From Burkholderiales bacterium (GTDB lineage: Bacteria; Pseudomonadota; Gammaproteobacteria; Burkholderiales; SG8-39), in the NCBI GenBank assembly GCA_016649475.1, contig JAENXP010000036.1, forward strand, positions 1 through 10,217: DNA of 10,217 bases, written 5' to 3'. The position numbers were made by a program, and so were the translations under genes. Under the pieces are notes generated by a model. The model made no database searches and had not been told where the DNA came from. It worked only from the letters and a program-made list of their open reading frames with translations. This document shows, piece by piece, positions 1 through 7,412 of the stretch; the first letter of the stretch is position 1, and every line of letters begins with the position of its first letter.

Positions 1-299
1 AGGACGAGATGCGGCGTTTTTGCGTGACCGAGCGCCAGATCGCAAATCGCGAGGTTTCCACCCAGTGGCAAGCTCTGATGCGCTTTCAGGTCGGGCGCGC
101 GCGCGAACTGATACAATCAGGCGCACCCCTGGGTCGCGCGCTGCCGGGGCGCATCGGCCTGGAAATCCGCACCATCGTTCAGGGCGGTCTGCGCATACTC
201 GAAAAAATAGACAAGGCCGAAGGCGACGTCTACCATCACCGGCCAGTGTTGCGAACTTACGATTGGCCCTTGCTGTTGTTGCGAGCCTTGACAGTCTAG
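1..299 (+). CDS. hpnC: Squalene/hydroxysqualene synthase HpnC, C-terminal part (5' end outside window)
   Basis: This is the last 99 or so codons of an all-alpha squalene/phytoene synthase-type protein, read in the frame of position 3 and ending at TAG 297-299. Visible features are the helical stretch around QALMRFQVGRARELIQSG, then LPGRIGLEIRTIVQGGLRIL and the C-terminal RPVLRTYDW. This matches the C-terminal helices of HpnC rather than HpnD, whose complete copy lies just downstream. In the three-enzyme bacterial route known from the literature, HpnC turns presqualene diphosphate into hydroxysqualene. The Asp-rich catalytic motifs lie upstream of the window and cannot be checked. The reading frame stays open back to base 1, so the ATG at position 9 is internal. 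The gap to hpnD is 55 bp with no terminator, which suggests one operon. The family call is secure; the C-versus-D assignment rests largely on context. Confidence 0.85.
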   Translation, partial: DEMRRFCVTERQIANREVSTQWQALMRFQVGRARELIQSGAPLGRALPGRIGLEIRTIVQGGLRILEKIDKAEGDVYHHRPVLRTYDWPLLLLRALTV

Positions 300-354
300 T
301 TGGCGGCACACAGCCAAATCATTATCGCGCCGGATCGAAATCCCAGATATCCAA

Positions 355-1194
355 ATGTCCGTGAATCCAGACGAATACTGCCAACAGATGGCGGCGCAGA
401 GCGGATCGAGCTTCTATTACTCCTTTCTGTTTCTTCCGCCCGAGCGCCGCCGCGCCATCACCGCGCTGTATGCGTTCTGCCGCCAGGTTGACGACATCGT
501 GGATGAATGCACCGACACCGGCGTGGCGCGCACCAAACTCGCCTGGTGGCGGCAGGAACTCGCGCAACTTTATGCAGGCGAACCGCAGCATCCGGTGACG
601 CGGGCACTGCAACCGGCGATCCGGCCCTTCGGCATCAAACACGAGTATCTGGCCGAGATCATCGACGGTATGGAAATGGACCTGAGCCAAAACCGTTATC
701 CCGATTTCGCCGCATTGGAGCTGTACTGCCACCGCGTCGCCGGCGTGGTGGGCCTGCTTGCGGCATCCATTTTCGGCTACCGCGACGAGCGCACGCTGGA
801 CTACGCGCACACTCTCGGCCTTGCTTTTCAGCTGACCAACATCATCCGCGACGTCGGCGAGGACAGCCGCCAGGGGCGCATTTATCTGCCTTTGAGCGAA
901 TTGCAGCAATTCAAGGTAAGCGCAGCCGACATCCTGCACGGTCGCCAGACTGAAAACTTCGCCCAGCTGATGGCGTTTCAGATCGAACGCGCCGAACACT
1001 ATTACCGCGCCGCGTTCGAACAACTGCCGCAGTGTGACCGCAAAGCGCAGCGGCCCGGCCTGATCATGGCGGCAATCTATCGCGCCCTGCTTCGGGAAAT
1101 AGCGGACGAGGGCGGCAAGGTGCTCAGCCAGCGCACGGCGTTGACACCCGTGCGCAAACTCTGGATTGCGTGGAAGACCTGGATTACCGCGTGA
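355..1194 (+). CDS. hpnD: Presqualene diphosphate synthase HpnD
   Basis: A 279-residue soluble isoprenoid synthase that joins two farnesyl diphosphates head to head to give presqualene diphosphate, the first step of the HpnD-HpnC-HpnE squalene route. Family landmarks are SGSSFYYSFLFLPPERRRA (residues 16-34), the first Asp-rich motif DDIVDE (46-51), EIIDGMEMDL (101-110), YCHRVAGVVG (124-133), and the second Asp-rich motif in NIIRDVGED (D166 and D170, the DxxxD metal site). The C-terminal block is RKLWIAWKTW. Length is normal for the family and no key residue is missing. The ATG at 355 has only a weak ribosome site, but it puts the conserved EYCQQ segment at the usual distance from the N-terminus. 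The stop TGA (1192-1194) overlaps the preferred hpnE start, implying translational coupling. Phytoene synthase is a related alternative, but the HpnC and HpnE neighbours argue against it. Confidence 0.95.
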   Translation: MSVNPDEYCQQMAAQSGSSFYYSFLFLPPERRRAITALYAFCRQVDDIVDECTDTGVARTKLAWWRQELAQLYAGEPQHPVTRALQPAIRPFGIKHEYLAEIIDGMEMDLSQNRYPDFAALELYCHRVAGVVGLLAASIFGYRDERTLDYAHTLGLAFQLTNIIRDVGEDSRQGRIYLPLSELQQFKVSAADILHGRQTENFAQLMAFQIERAEHYYRAAFEQLPQCDRKAQRPGLIMAAIYRALLREIADEGGKVLSQRTALTPVRKLWIAWKTWITA

Positions 1195-2471
1195 ACGTCG
1201 CCGTCATCGGCGCCGGCTGGGCCGGCATGGCCGCGGCGGTTGCGCTGGCGCAGAAAAATACCCGCGTCACGGTATTTGAGGCGGCGCGGCATCTGGGCGG
1301 CCGCGCGCGCGCGGTCGAAATCGACGGCATCGAACTGGACAACGGCCAGCACATCCTGATCGGCGCCTACTGCGAAACCTTGCGCCTGATGCGCGCAGTC
1401 GGGGCCGACCCGGATAAATTGCTGCTGCGCCAGCCGCTCGCCATCGAATACCCGGGGAAATTCAGCCTGCGCGCACCGCGCCTTCCTGCACGGCTGCATC
1501 TGGGCGCAGCACTGCTTACGGCCAGCGGGCTGAGCTGGAGCGAACGCATGGCCGCCGCGCGTTTTATGACGAAGATGCGCGACAACGGCTACAGAATCGC
1601 CGCCGACCTGCCGGTGGCCGAACTGCTCGCACAGCACCGCCAGACCGGAGCGCTGGCGCGCTATTTGTGGGAGCCAATGTGCGTCTCCGCTCTCAATACT
1701 CCGCCAGCCTCCGCCTCGGCGCGGATCTTTCTCAATGTATTGCGCGACGGCCTCGACGGCGCGCGCGGCTCGAGTGATTTTCTGATTCCGCGCGCGGACC
1801 TGGGCAGGCTCTTTCCCCTACCTGCGGCGGCCTACGTAAGCGCGAACGGCGGCTCGCTGCTGCTGGGAACACCGGTGCGAGACCTGGACAAATGCGCGGA
1901 TGGCTTTGCCATCAACGCGGGTCCGCAGCGCTACAGCCATGTCGTCCTCGCGGTAGGGCCGCACCAGGCAGATACCCTGCTCGACCGCTTCGAGCAGCTC
2001 GCGACTACGCGCCTGAAGGTGGCCGCGCTCGAGTACCAGCCCATTTACACTTGCTATCTGCAGTATCCGCAGCAGGTCTCGATGCCGCAGCCGATGACGG
2101 GCTTCGACGGCGGCTGTATTCAGTGGATATTTGACCGCGGCCGGCTAAACGGCACAGCGGGACTGCTGGCAGCGGTGATCAGCGCGCGCGGCGCGCACCA
2201 GAACTCGACTCAGGAGGAACTGGCAAGTGCCATCCACCGCGAACTGGCTGATTTCCTGCCGGGACTGCCCGCACCCGTATGGTCGCGCGTGATAGCGGAA
2301 AAGCGCGCCACCTTCTCCTGCCGTCCCAACGTCGTTCGGCCTGAGAACCGGACCGCAGTCGATCGGCTTTATCTTGCGGGCGACTACACCGCCAGCGATT
2401 ATCCGGCCACGCTGGAGTCGGCCGTGCGCAGCGGTGTGCTCGCTGCGAACCTGGTGCTGGAGAAGAGCTAA
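1191..2471 (+). CDS. hpnE: Hydroxysqualene dehydroxylase HpnE (FAD-dependent)
   Basis: An amine-oxidase/phytoene-desaturase-fold flavoprotein. HpnE is known to reduce hydroxysqualene to squalene, the last step of the three-enzyme pathway encoded here. From the GTG at 1191 it has 426 residues. The Rossmann FAD motif VIGAGWAG starts at about residue 5, followed by the ribose-binding Glu in TVFE (E30) and the GGRAR motif (36-40). DNGQHILIGAY (50-60) is typical of HpnE, and the C-terminal FAD block YLAGDYT...YPATLESAVRSG spans about 394-415. I chose GTG 1191 because it forms a GTGA overlap with the hpnD stop and puts the FAD fold at the very N-terminus, as usual. An in-frame GTG at 1170 would add seven residues (MEDLDYR) and has no clear ribosome site. 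The TAA stop at 2469-2471 interlocks with the radA stop on the other strand. Confidence 0.93.
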   Translation: MNVAVIGAGWAGMAAAVALAQKNTRVTVFEAARHLGGRARAVEIDGIELDNGQHILIGAYCETLRLMRAVGADPDKLLLRQPLAIEYPGKFSLRAPRLPARLHLGAALLTASGLSWSERMAAARFMTKMRDNGYRIAADLPVAELLAQHRQTGALARYLWEPMCVSALNTPPASASARIFLNVLRDGLDGARGSSDFLIPRADLGRLFPLPAAAYVSANGGSLLLGTPVRDLDKCADGFAINAGPQRYSHVVLAVGPHQADTLLDRFEQLATTRLKVAALEYQPIYTCYLQYPQQVSMPQPMTGFDGGCIQWIFDRGRLNGTAGLLAAVISARGAHQNSTQEELASAIHRELADFLPGLPAPVWSRVIAEKRATFSCRPNVVRPENRTAVDRLYLAGDYTASDYPATLESAVRSGVLAANLVLEKS

Positions 2472-3820
2472 CGCAGGCGCGCGACGGCGTCCTCGACCCT
2501 GTCGCAAGCGATGATTTCAAGACCGCTTATCGACTGCCTCGGCATGTTGGCCTTGGGGATGAATGCCTGGGTGAAGCCTAGCTTGGCGGCCTCGCGCAGC
2601 CTTTCCTGTCCGCGCGGCGCCGGACGTATTTCCCCAGCCAGGCCGACTTCCCCGAACACCACCAGCTTTTGCGGCAAGGGCCGGGAACGCAGCGACGACA
2701 CGATTGCGAGCAGCACTGCAAGATCTGCTGCGGGCTCGCTGATTTTCACGCCGCCCACCGCATTGACGAACACGTCCTGATCGAAACAGGCGATGCCCGC
2801 ATGCCGGTGCAAAACAGCCAGCAACATCGCCAGCCGGTTCTGCTCCAGGCCGACGGAGAGTCGGCGCGGATTGGGCGCGTGCGCCGCATCGACCAGCGCT
2901 TGAATCTCGACCAGCAACGGGCGCGTGCCTTCCTGCGTCACCAGCACGCAGGAACCGGCTACCTGGCCGTCGTGCTGCGACAAAAACAACGCCGAAGGGT
3001 TGGACACCCCTTTCAAACCCTTGTCGGTCATGGCGAACACGCCGAGTTCGTTGACCGCGCCAAAGCGATTCTTGAAAGCGCGAATCAGCCGAAAACTCTG
3101 GTGCGTATCCCCCTCGAAATAGAGCACGGTATCGACGATATGCTCCAGCACCCGCGGCCCGGCCAGCGCACCTTCCTTGGTCACATGACCGATAAACACA
3201 ATGGTGGTGCCGGTCTGCTTGGCCAGGCGCGTCAACTGCGCCGCGCATTCCCTTACCTGCGCCACCGACCCCGGCGCCGAAGAAAGCGCATCGGAATAAA
3301 GCGTCTGGATGGAGTCGATGACCACGATTTCCGGCTTCGCCGCAGCCAGCACGGTCTGGATTCTTTCGAGATTGATCTCGGCCAGCAACTGCAGCCCACC
3401 CGAGTCCAACCCGAGGCGGGTGGCGCGCAGCGCCACTTGCTCGGCCGACTCCTCCCCGCTGACGTAGACCGCCAGATGGCTCCCGCTCATGGCGGCAAGC
3501 GCCTGCAACAGCAGCGTCGACTTGCCGATGCCGGGATCGCCGCCGATCAACACCACCTGCCCCGCAACCAGGCCGCCGCCCAGCACGCGGTCGAACTCGG
3601 CCACGCCGGTAGGCAGGCGTGGCGCTTCGCGCGCGCTCACCTCTGCGAGTTTCTGCAGCTTGGATGCGGCGGCGACGCTTTTGTAGCGATGCGTCGACGC
3701 CGCCTCGCCTGCCGTTTCAATCAATGTGTTCCAGGCGGCGCAACTCGGGCACTGGCCCTGCCATTTCGGCGCGCTGCCACCGCACTCGGTACAGGTGTAG
3801 ATGGATTTTGTCCGGGCCAA
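2468..3820 (-). CDS. radA: DNA repair protein RadA (Sms)
   Basis: RadA is a RecA-like ATPase and branch-migration helicase that processes recombination intermediates. From the TTG at 3820 the protein has 450 residues and starts MARTKSIYTC. A four-cysteine zinc finger (C10, C13, C24, C27; CTECGG and CPSC) is followed by Walker A GGDPGIGKST (93-102), Walker B IVVIDS (165-170), the RadA signature KNRFG (250-254) and a Lon-protease-like C-terminal domain (about 270-450). This order and length match RadA exactly. The frame is open upstream to an ATG at 3865, but that would add 15 residues inside alr. The TTG lies 2 bp after the alr stop and gives the canonical N-terminus, so I prefer it; GTGGA upstream may serve as a weak ribosome site. 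The gene ends with TAG interlocked with the hpnE stop. It is probably co-transcribed with alr and translationally coupled to it. Confidence 0.96.
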   Translation of the reverse strand: MARTKSIYTCTECGGSAPKWQGQCPSCAAWNTLIETAGEAASTHRYKSVAAASKLQKLAEVSAREAPRLPTGVAEFDRVLGGGLVAGQVVLIGGDPGIGKSTLLLQALAAMSGSHLAVYVSGEESAEQVALRATRLGLDSGGLQLLAEINLERIQTVLAAAKPEIVVIDSIQTLYSDALSSAPGSVAQVRECAAQLTRLAKQTGTTIVFIGHVTKEGALAGPRVLEHIVDTVLYFEGDTHQSFRLIRAFKNRFGAVNELGVFAMTDKGLKGVSNPSALFLSQHDGQVAGSCVLVTQEGTRPLLVEIQALVDAAHAPNPRRLSVGLEQNRLAMLLAVLHRHAGIACFDQDVFVNAVGGVKISEPAADLAVLLAIVSSLRSRPLPQKLVVFGEVGLAGEIRPAPRGQERLREAAKLGFTQAFIPKANMPRQSISGLEIIACDRVEDAVARLR

Positions 3821-3822
3821 GA

Positions 3823-4905
3823 TTATTCCACTGCCACTTGAGGCACGCGCGCTGCCAGCGCGCACAATAGCTCGTAACCGATGGTGCCGGCCTTGGCGGC
3901 GATTTCATCGACTGGCAGCCCGTCGCCCCACAGGATCACCGGGCTGCCGACCCCGGCTTGCGCGATGTCGCTCAGATCCACGCAAAGCAAGTCCATGGAT
4001 ACGCGCCCCAGGATGCTCGTGCGCTTTCCGGCGACGATCGCGGGTGTACTGCTGACGTTAAACCCCGGCGCATGACGCGGATATCCATCGGCATAACCGC
4101 AGGCAACCACACCGATGCGCATGGATTGCTGTGCCACAAAAATGCCGCCGTACCCGACCCGGTCGCCGACCTGGAGATCCTGAACAGCGATGATTTCGCT
4201 TGCGAGGGTCATCACCGGTCGCAGCTCCAGCGTTTGCGCGCTCGCGTCGGCGAACGGCGAGCAGCCATAGAGCATGATGCCCGGGCGCACCCAATCCGCA
4301 TGAGTTTCGGGGTAGCGCAGAATCGCGGCAGAGTTGGCCAGCGTCACCTCGCCGTCCAGTCCGGCAGTCCACTCGGCGAAACGCGCCATTTGCGCCGCGA
4401 CGCCGCTGGCGCCGTCCGCGTCGGCAAAATGTGTCATCAGTGAAATAGCCGCCGTCCTGCCACTCGCCCGCAGCCTGCCATAAGCGGCGCGGACCTGCGA
4501 TCCGGCGAAACCCAGCCGGTTCAGCCCGGTATTGAGCTTGAGCAAGACTGCGATGGGCGAAGACAGGCGCGCGCGCTCCAGCATCGATATTTGTTCGAAG
4601 TCGTGCAATACCATCGCCAGACCGTAGCGATCGACCGACTCCAGATCGGCCGGCTGGAAAATTCCCTCCAGCAGCAAAATGGGCTTGGCGATGCCCGCCT
4701 CGCGCAGGCGCACCGCCTCGTTCAGGTCCAGCAGAGCATAGCCGTCGGCGTCGGAAAGGGCCTGCGCGACGCGCAGCAGACCGTGGCCGTAGGCATTCGC
4801 CTTCACCACCGCCCAGACCCTGGACTTGGGCGCGCGCCGCCGCACGACGGCGAAGTTATGCCTCAATGCGGACAGATTGAAGCTGGCGCGGATCGGGCGC
4901 GGCAT
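3823..4905 (-). CDS. alr: Alanine racemase
   Basis: A cytosolic PLP enzyme that interconverts L- and D-alanine and so supplies D-Ala for peptidoglycan. The protein has 360 residues, normal for the family. The PLP lysine is K35 in AVVKANAYGHG, and the carboxylate-binding Arg is R130 in LNTGLNRLGF. The second catalytic base is Y252 in RVGYGG, and GRVSMD (300-305) forms part of the opposite active-site entrance in the dimer. NSAAILRYPETHADWVRPGIMLYG is the usual PLP phosphate-side region. No signal peptide is visible, so it is cytoplasmic. Only a weak purine-rich ribosome site (GAAG) precedes the ATG. It starts 37 bp after the LysR stop and is followed after 2 bp by radA, so it is probably the middle gene of a LysR-alr-radA transcript. 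Whether it is Alr or the catabolic DadX cannot be told, but no dadA neighbour is present, which favours the biosynthetic role. Confidence 0.96.
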   Translation of the reverse strand: MPRPIRASFNLSALRHNFAVVRRRAPKSRVWAVVKANAYGHGLLRVAQALSDADGYALLDLNEAVRLREAGIAKPILLLEGIFQPADLESVDRYGLAMVLHDFEQISMLERARLSSPIAVLLKLNTGLNRLGFAGSQVRAAYGRLRASGRTAAISLMTHFADADGASGVAAQMARFAEWTAGLDGEVTLANSAAILRYPETHADWVRPGIMLYGCSPFADASAQTLELRPVMTLASEIIAVQDLQVGDRVGYGGIFVAQQSMRIGVVACGYADGYPRHAPGFNVSSTPAIVAGKRTSILGRVSMDLLCVDLSDIAQAGVGSPVILWGDGLPVDEIAAKAGTIGYELLCALAARVPQVAVE

Positions 4906-4942
4906 CTACTTCGCCGGACGGCCGGGAAAGCGCGTCACCCGC

Positions 4943-5848
4943 TCACCCTTTGACGGAATTCTTGAGCCTGACCTTGGAGAATTCAACAAAGCTGGTAACC
5001 AGGCGCGAGCGAAATTTTTCCTTCGGATAGACTAGCGACAGCGTGCGCGTAAGCTTGGGGGCGAGCGGCAGCGCCACCAGCACGCCCAACTGCTTTTCCT
5101 TGGCCACGATCACCTTGGACATGATGGCAAACCCCAGGCCGGTTTCCACCACACCCTTGATCGCATCCGGACTGCCCAGTTCCATCACCGTGTTCAACTG
5201 TTCCGTAGAAAATCCGGCCTGGCGGAAGTAACCGTCGGTAACTTCGCGCGTGCCCGAACCGGGTTCGCGGCTGATGTAAGGGTGCGGCACCAGTTGTTTG
5301 GGTGTCACTGCCTTGAGCTTCGCCAGCGGATGCGCCGGAGAACAAACCACCTGCAGCTCGTCCTCGCAACAGTCCTCAGTGGAAAGACTGGGAAGATGCG
5401 AAGGCGCTTCGATCAAACCTATGTCCAGGCTGTGCGCGGCGACGCCGTGTTCGATGGTCTCGGAATTCGCCACCGTCAACCGCGCCTTTACCCCCGGATA
5501 GGCGCTCTTGAACTCCCCCAGCACCCGCGGCAACATGAATTCGGCGATGGTCATGCTCGCGCCGATCAGCAGCAGCCCCTGTATCTCGCCGGTCAATTCG
5601 CTGACGCGCGTATCGAGTTCCGTCGAAAGCGAGAGAATTCTCTCGGCATATTCCAGCACCACTTCGCCCGCGGCGGTAAGCGAGATCTTGCCGTGTCCGC
5701 GGTCGAACAGACGGGTATTGAAATGCTCTTCCAACTGCTTGATCTGGAAAGTCACTGCCGGCTGCGTCATGAACAGCGTCTCGGCCGCCTTGGTGAAGCT
5801 GCTCTGCTTCGCCACCGCATGAAACACCTGCAATCTTCTGTCTGCCAT
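4943..5848 (-). CDS. LysR-family transcriptional regulator, CysL/YeiE-like
   Basis: A 301-residue LysR-type regulator, normal in length. The winged helix-turn-helix covers about residues 4-62, with SSFTKAAETLFMTQPAVTFQIKQLE as the recognition region, and LFDRGHGKISLTAAGE forms the wing. A linker helix runs from about 63 to 90, followed by a periplasmic-binding-protein-like effector domain from about 91 to the end. YISREPGSGTREV (191-203) lies in the ligand cleft and is typical of the CysL/YeiE/CbbR branch. The effector and target genes cannot be read from the sequence. A good ribosome site (AGGTGGGG) precedes the ATG at 5848. It diverges from lplT across 163 bp, a usual arrangement for LysR genes that regulate themselves and the divergent neighbour. 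The adjacent Cys160-Cys161 in the effector domain is a small oddity with no assigned role. The family is certain; the subfamily is likely. Confidence 0.92.
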   Translation of the reverse strand: MADRRLQVFHAVAKQSSFTKAAETLFMTQPAVTFQIKQLEEHFNTRLFDRGHGKISLTAAGEVVLEYAERILSLSTELDTRVSELTGEIQGLLLIGASMTIAEFMLPRVLGEFKSAYPGVKARLTVANSETIEHGVAAHSLDIGLIEAPSHLPSLSTEDCCEDELQVVCSPAHPLAKLKAVTPKQLVPHPYISREPGSGTREVTDGYFRQAGFSTEQLNTVMELGSPDAIKGVVETGLGFAIMSKVIVAKEKQLGVLVALPLAPKLTRTLSLVYPKEKFRSRLVTSFVEFSKVRLKNSVKG

Positions 5849-6011
5849 ATCCCCACCTGCCCGATCAAATGTTTCCTGTATTATCCAAGCTTATTGGACC
5901 ATAAATCGCCTCACAAGAACAGCTGATGACCGCTATTAGCGATTCCACGCGGCGCCGTGGTATAAAGCGGCCTGCCCCGATTACAACAGCAGATTCAACC
6001 ATTTCCATTAG
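5849..6011. promoter_or_regulatory. Divergent control region between the LysR gene and lplT
   Basis: This 163-bp gap must hold the promoters of both divergent genes. Three short dyads are visible: TCCAA-N5-TTGGA (5884-5898), CGCTA-T-TAGCG (5931-5941) and CCACG-N6-CGTGG (5945-5960). The first overlaps an AT-rich stretch that could be the LysR-gene promoter (GATAAT on the minus strand, 5885-5880, with no good -35). The other two lie immediately upstream of a plus-strand extended -10. LysR proteins usually bind imperfect dyads in such gaps, so these are candidate operators. No binding site is proven by the sequence. Confidence 0.5.
5958..5966 (+). promoter_or_regulatory. Candidate extended -10 promoter for lplT
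   Basis: TGGTATAAA fits the TGn extended -10 pattern (TG at 5958-5959, TATAAA at 5961-5966), which can work without a good -35; none is evident here. It would start transcription near 5973, giving a leader of about 40 nt before the lplT ATG. The two dyads at 5931-5960 sit over its -35 region, as expected for regulator-controlled initiation. Confidence 0.4.
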
Positions 6012-7307
6012 ATGAACCGCGGTTTCTACACCGTCATGGCGGCGCAGTTTTTTTCGTCGCTGGCGGACAATGCCCTGCTCATCGCGGCGATTGCGTTGCT
6101 GGTCGAACTGCAGGGCCCGGCGTGGATGACGCCGCTGCTGAAATTCTTCTTCACCGTGTCCTATGTGGTGCTTGCGGCGTTTGTCGGCACCTTCGCCGAC
6201 TCCATGCCCAAGGGCAATGTGATGTTCATCACCAATACCGTCAAGCTCGCCGGCTGCGGACTCATGTTCTTCTACGATTACTTCGCGCTGCTCGGAGTCG
6301 ACTCCCACGAGGTCGTACTGGCCTCCTACGCGGTGGTCGGCCTGGGCGCAGCAGCCTACTCGCCGGCTAAATACGGCATTCTGACCGAGATGCTGCCGCC
6401 ACGGCAGCTGGTGATTGCCAATGGCTGGATTGAAGGATTGACGGTAGCCTCCATCATCATCGGCACCATGCTCGGGGGCGCCCTCATCAACTCCAGTGTC
6501 TCCGACGTATTGCTATCCTTCGACGTGCCGCGCATTGACACCGGCATAGACACCCCGCCCGAAGCCGCCATCCTGGTGATCTCACTGTTCTACCTGATCG
6601 CTGCGGGGTTCAACCTGCACATCCCCGATACCGGCGCACGCTACCACCATCAGCCACGCAACCCGATAGTCATGGTCAGGGATTTCGCCGAATGCTTCCT
6701 TACCCTGTGGCGCGACAAGCTGGGGCAGATTTCTCTCGCCGTCACCACGCTGTTCTGGGGCGCCGGCGCCACGCTACAGTTCATCGTCCTCAAGTGGGCG
6801 GAACACAGCCTGAAAATGCCTTTGAGTCAGGGGGCCATACTGCAAGGTGTAGTCGCGGTGGGCGTTGCGCTCGGAGCAGTGCTGGCCGGGCGCATTGTGC
6901 CGCTGAAGAAGTCTTTGCATGTGCTGCCGGTCGGCGTGGCCATGGGCTTTGCCGTCATGTCGCTGATTTTCGTCACCTGGTTGCCGCTGGTCTATTTCCT
7001 GCTGGTTCTGGTGGGAGCGCTGGCCGGCTTCTTTGTGGTCCCGATGAATGCGCTGTTGCAGCACCGCGGCCATGTGCTGCTGTCCGCCGGGCATTCGATC
7101 GCGGTGCAGAACTTCAACGAAAACCTGAATATCCTGCTGATGCTGGCGCTTTATGCGCTGATGATCCACGCCGATTTCGGCATCAATACGATCATCGTGC
7201 TATTCGGCACGTTCGTCAGTCTTACCATGCTGTTGGTGATCAGGCTGCACAAACACAACCAGAGCCGCGCGGACTCGCTGCATCTTATTGGCATCGAGAA
7301 ACACTAG
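6012..7307 (+). CDS. lplT: Lysophospholipid transporter LplT (MFS)
   Basis: An inner-membrane major facilitator protein. LplT family members flip lysophospholipids, mainly lyso-phosphatidylethanolamine, to the inner leaflet, where the acyltransferase Aas reacylates them. The 431 residues contain about twelve hydrophobic segments. Family-specific blocks are AQFFSSLADNALL (11-23, with the conserved acidic D19), GLGAAAYSPAKYGILTE (110-126), TLFWGAGATL (246-255), GFFVVPMNALLQHRG (339-353) and SIAVQNFNEN (362-371). It is somewhat longer than the roughly 400-residue E. coli protein because of a longer loop at about residues 160-185 and an extended tail. The ATG at 6012 directly follows an in-frame TAG, so no longer start exists; its ribosome site is weak. 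The partner gene aas is not in the window. The control region is shared with the divergent LysR gene. The gene ends 385 bp before convergent ccmI. Confidence 0.93.
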   Translation: MNRGFYTVMAAQFFSSLADNALLIAAIALLVELQGPAWMTPLLKFFFTVSYVVLAAFVGTFADSMPKGNVMFITNTVKLAGCGLMFFYDYFALLGVDSHEVVLASYAVVGLGAAAYSPAKYGILTEMLPPRQLVIANGWIEGLTVASIIIGTMLGGALINSSVSDVLLSFDVPRIDTGIDTPPEAAILVISLFYLIAAGFNLHIPDTGARYHHQPRNPIVMVRDFAECFLTLWRDKLGQISLAVTTLFWGAGATLQFIVLKWAEHSLKMPLSQGAILQGVVAVGVALGAVLAGRIVPLKKSLHVLPVGVAMGFAVMSLIFVTWLPLVYFLLVLVGALAGFFVVPMNALLQHRGHVLLSAGHSIAVQNFNENLNILLMLALYALMIHADFGINTIIVLFGTFVSLTMLLVIRLHKHNQSRADSLHLIGIEKH

Positions 7308-7327
7308 GAACTGCGGCGCTCCAACCT

Positions 7328-7357
7328 GGACAAGACCCCGCGCTGTCCTTGTTTTTT
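7328..7357 (+). terminator. Possible terminator downstream of lplT
   Basis: GGACA (7328-7332) and TGTCC (7344-7348) can form a short stem with a loop of about 11 nt, followed by TTGTTTTTT (7349-7357). It begins 20 bp after the lplT stop and faces the right way for a Rho-independent terminator. The stem is only five base pairs, so it is weak. The same sequence is part of the A block of the repeat module, so its similarity to a terminator may be secondary. Confidence 0.4.
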
Positions 7358-7361
7358 CCAT

Positions 7362-7412
7362 AACCGTATTTTCTGTACGGATGTGCTTTTCATCTGTGCA
7401 GAAAATACGGTT
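7362..7412. repeat. 22-bp inverted repeat (long fold-back hairpin)
   Basis: The left arm 7362-7383 pairs with the right arm 7391-7412 along all 22 positions. Twenty are Watson-Crick pairs and two are G-U if read as RNA (7376/7398 and 7379/7395). The loop is seven bases (TGCTTTT, 7384-7390). The outer 14 pairs, AACCGTATTTTCTG with its complement, are perfect. Unlike the rest of the gap, this arm is fairly AT-rich. No U-tract follows on either strand, so it is not a standard terminator. The last two bases are shared with the G1 hairpin, so the two structures compete at that edge. Confidence 0.9.

Noticed and set aside
322..1023. A 233-codon open frame on the minus strand opposite hpnD
   Set aside because: HpnD on the plus strand has all family motifs; the antisense frame shows no recognisable protein features.
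1170..1190. Longer hpnE start at GTG 1170
   Set aside because: It adds seven residues ahead of a canonical FAD motif, has no ribosome site, and ignores the neat GTGA overlap at 1191.
2669..3841. A long open frame of 390 codons on the plus strand opposite radA
   Set aside because: It mirrors radA, whose motifs and length are unmistakable. Its translation is rich in Arg, Gln and His with no domain, as expected for an antisense frame in GC-rich DNA.
4913..4925. Small CCGG-containing palindrome between the LysR gene and alr
   Set aside because: The arms are only four bases in a GC-rich stretch, no T-tract follows, and the gap is just 37 bp; chance is sufficient.
5103..5371. Adjacent Cys160-Cys161 and Cys169 in the LysR effector domain as a metal or redox sensor
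   Set aside because: No other supporting ligand pattern or neighbouring redox gene is visible; noted only as an oddity.
5282..5926. A 214-codon plus-strand frame across the LysR gene and its upstream region
   Set aside because: It is an antisense shadow of a clear LysR protein and has low-complexity His/Arg/Gln content.
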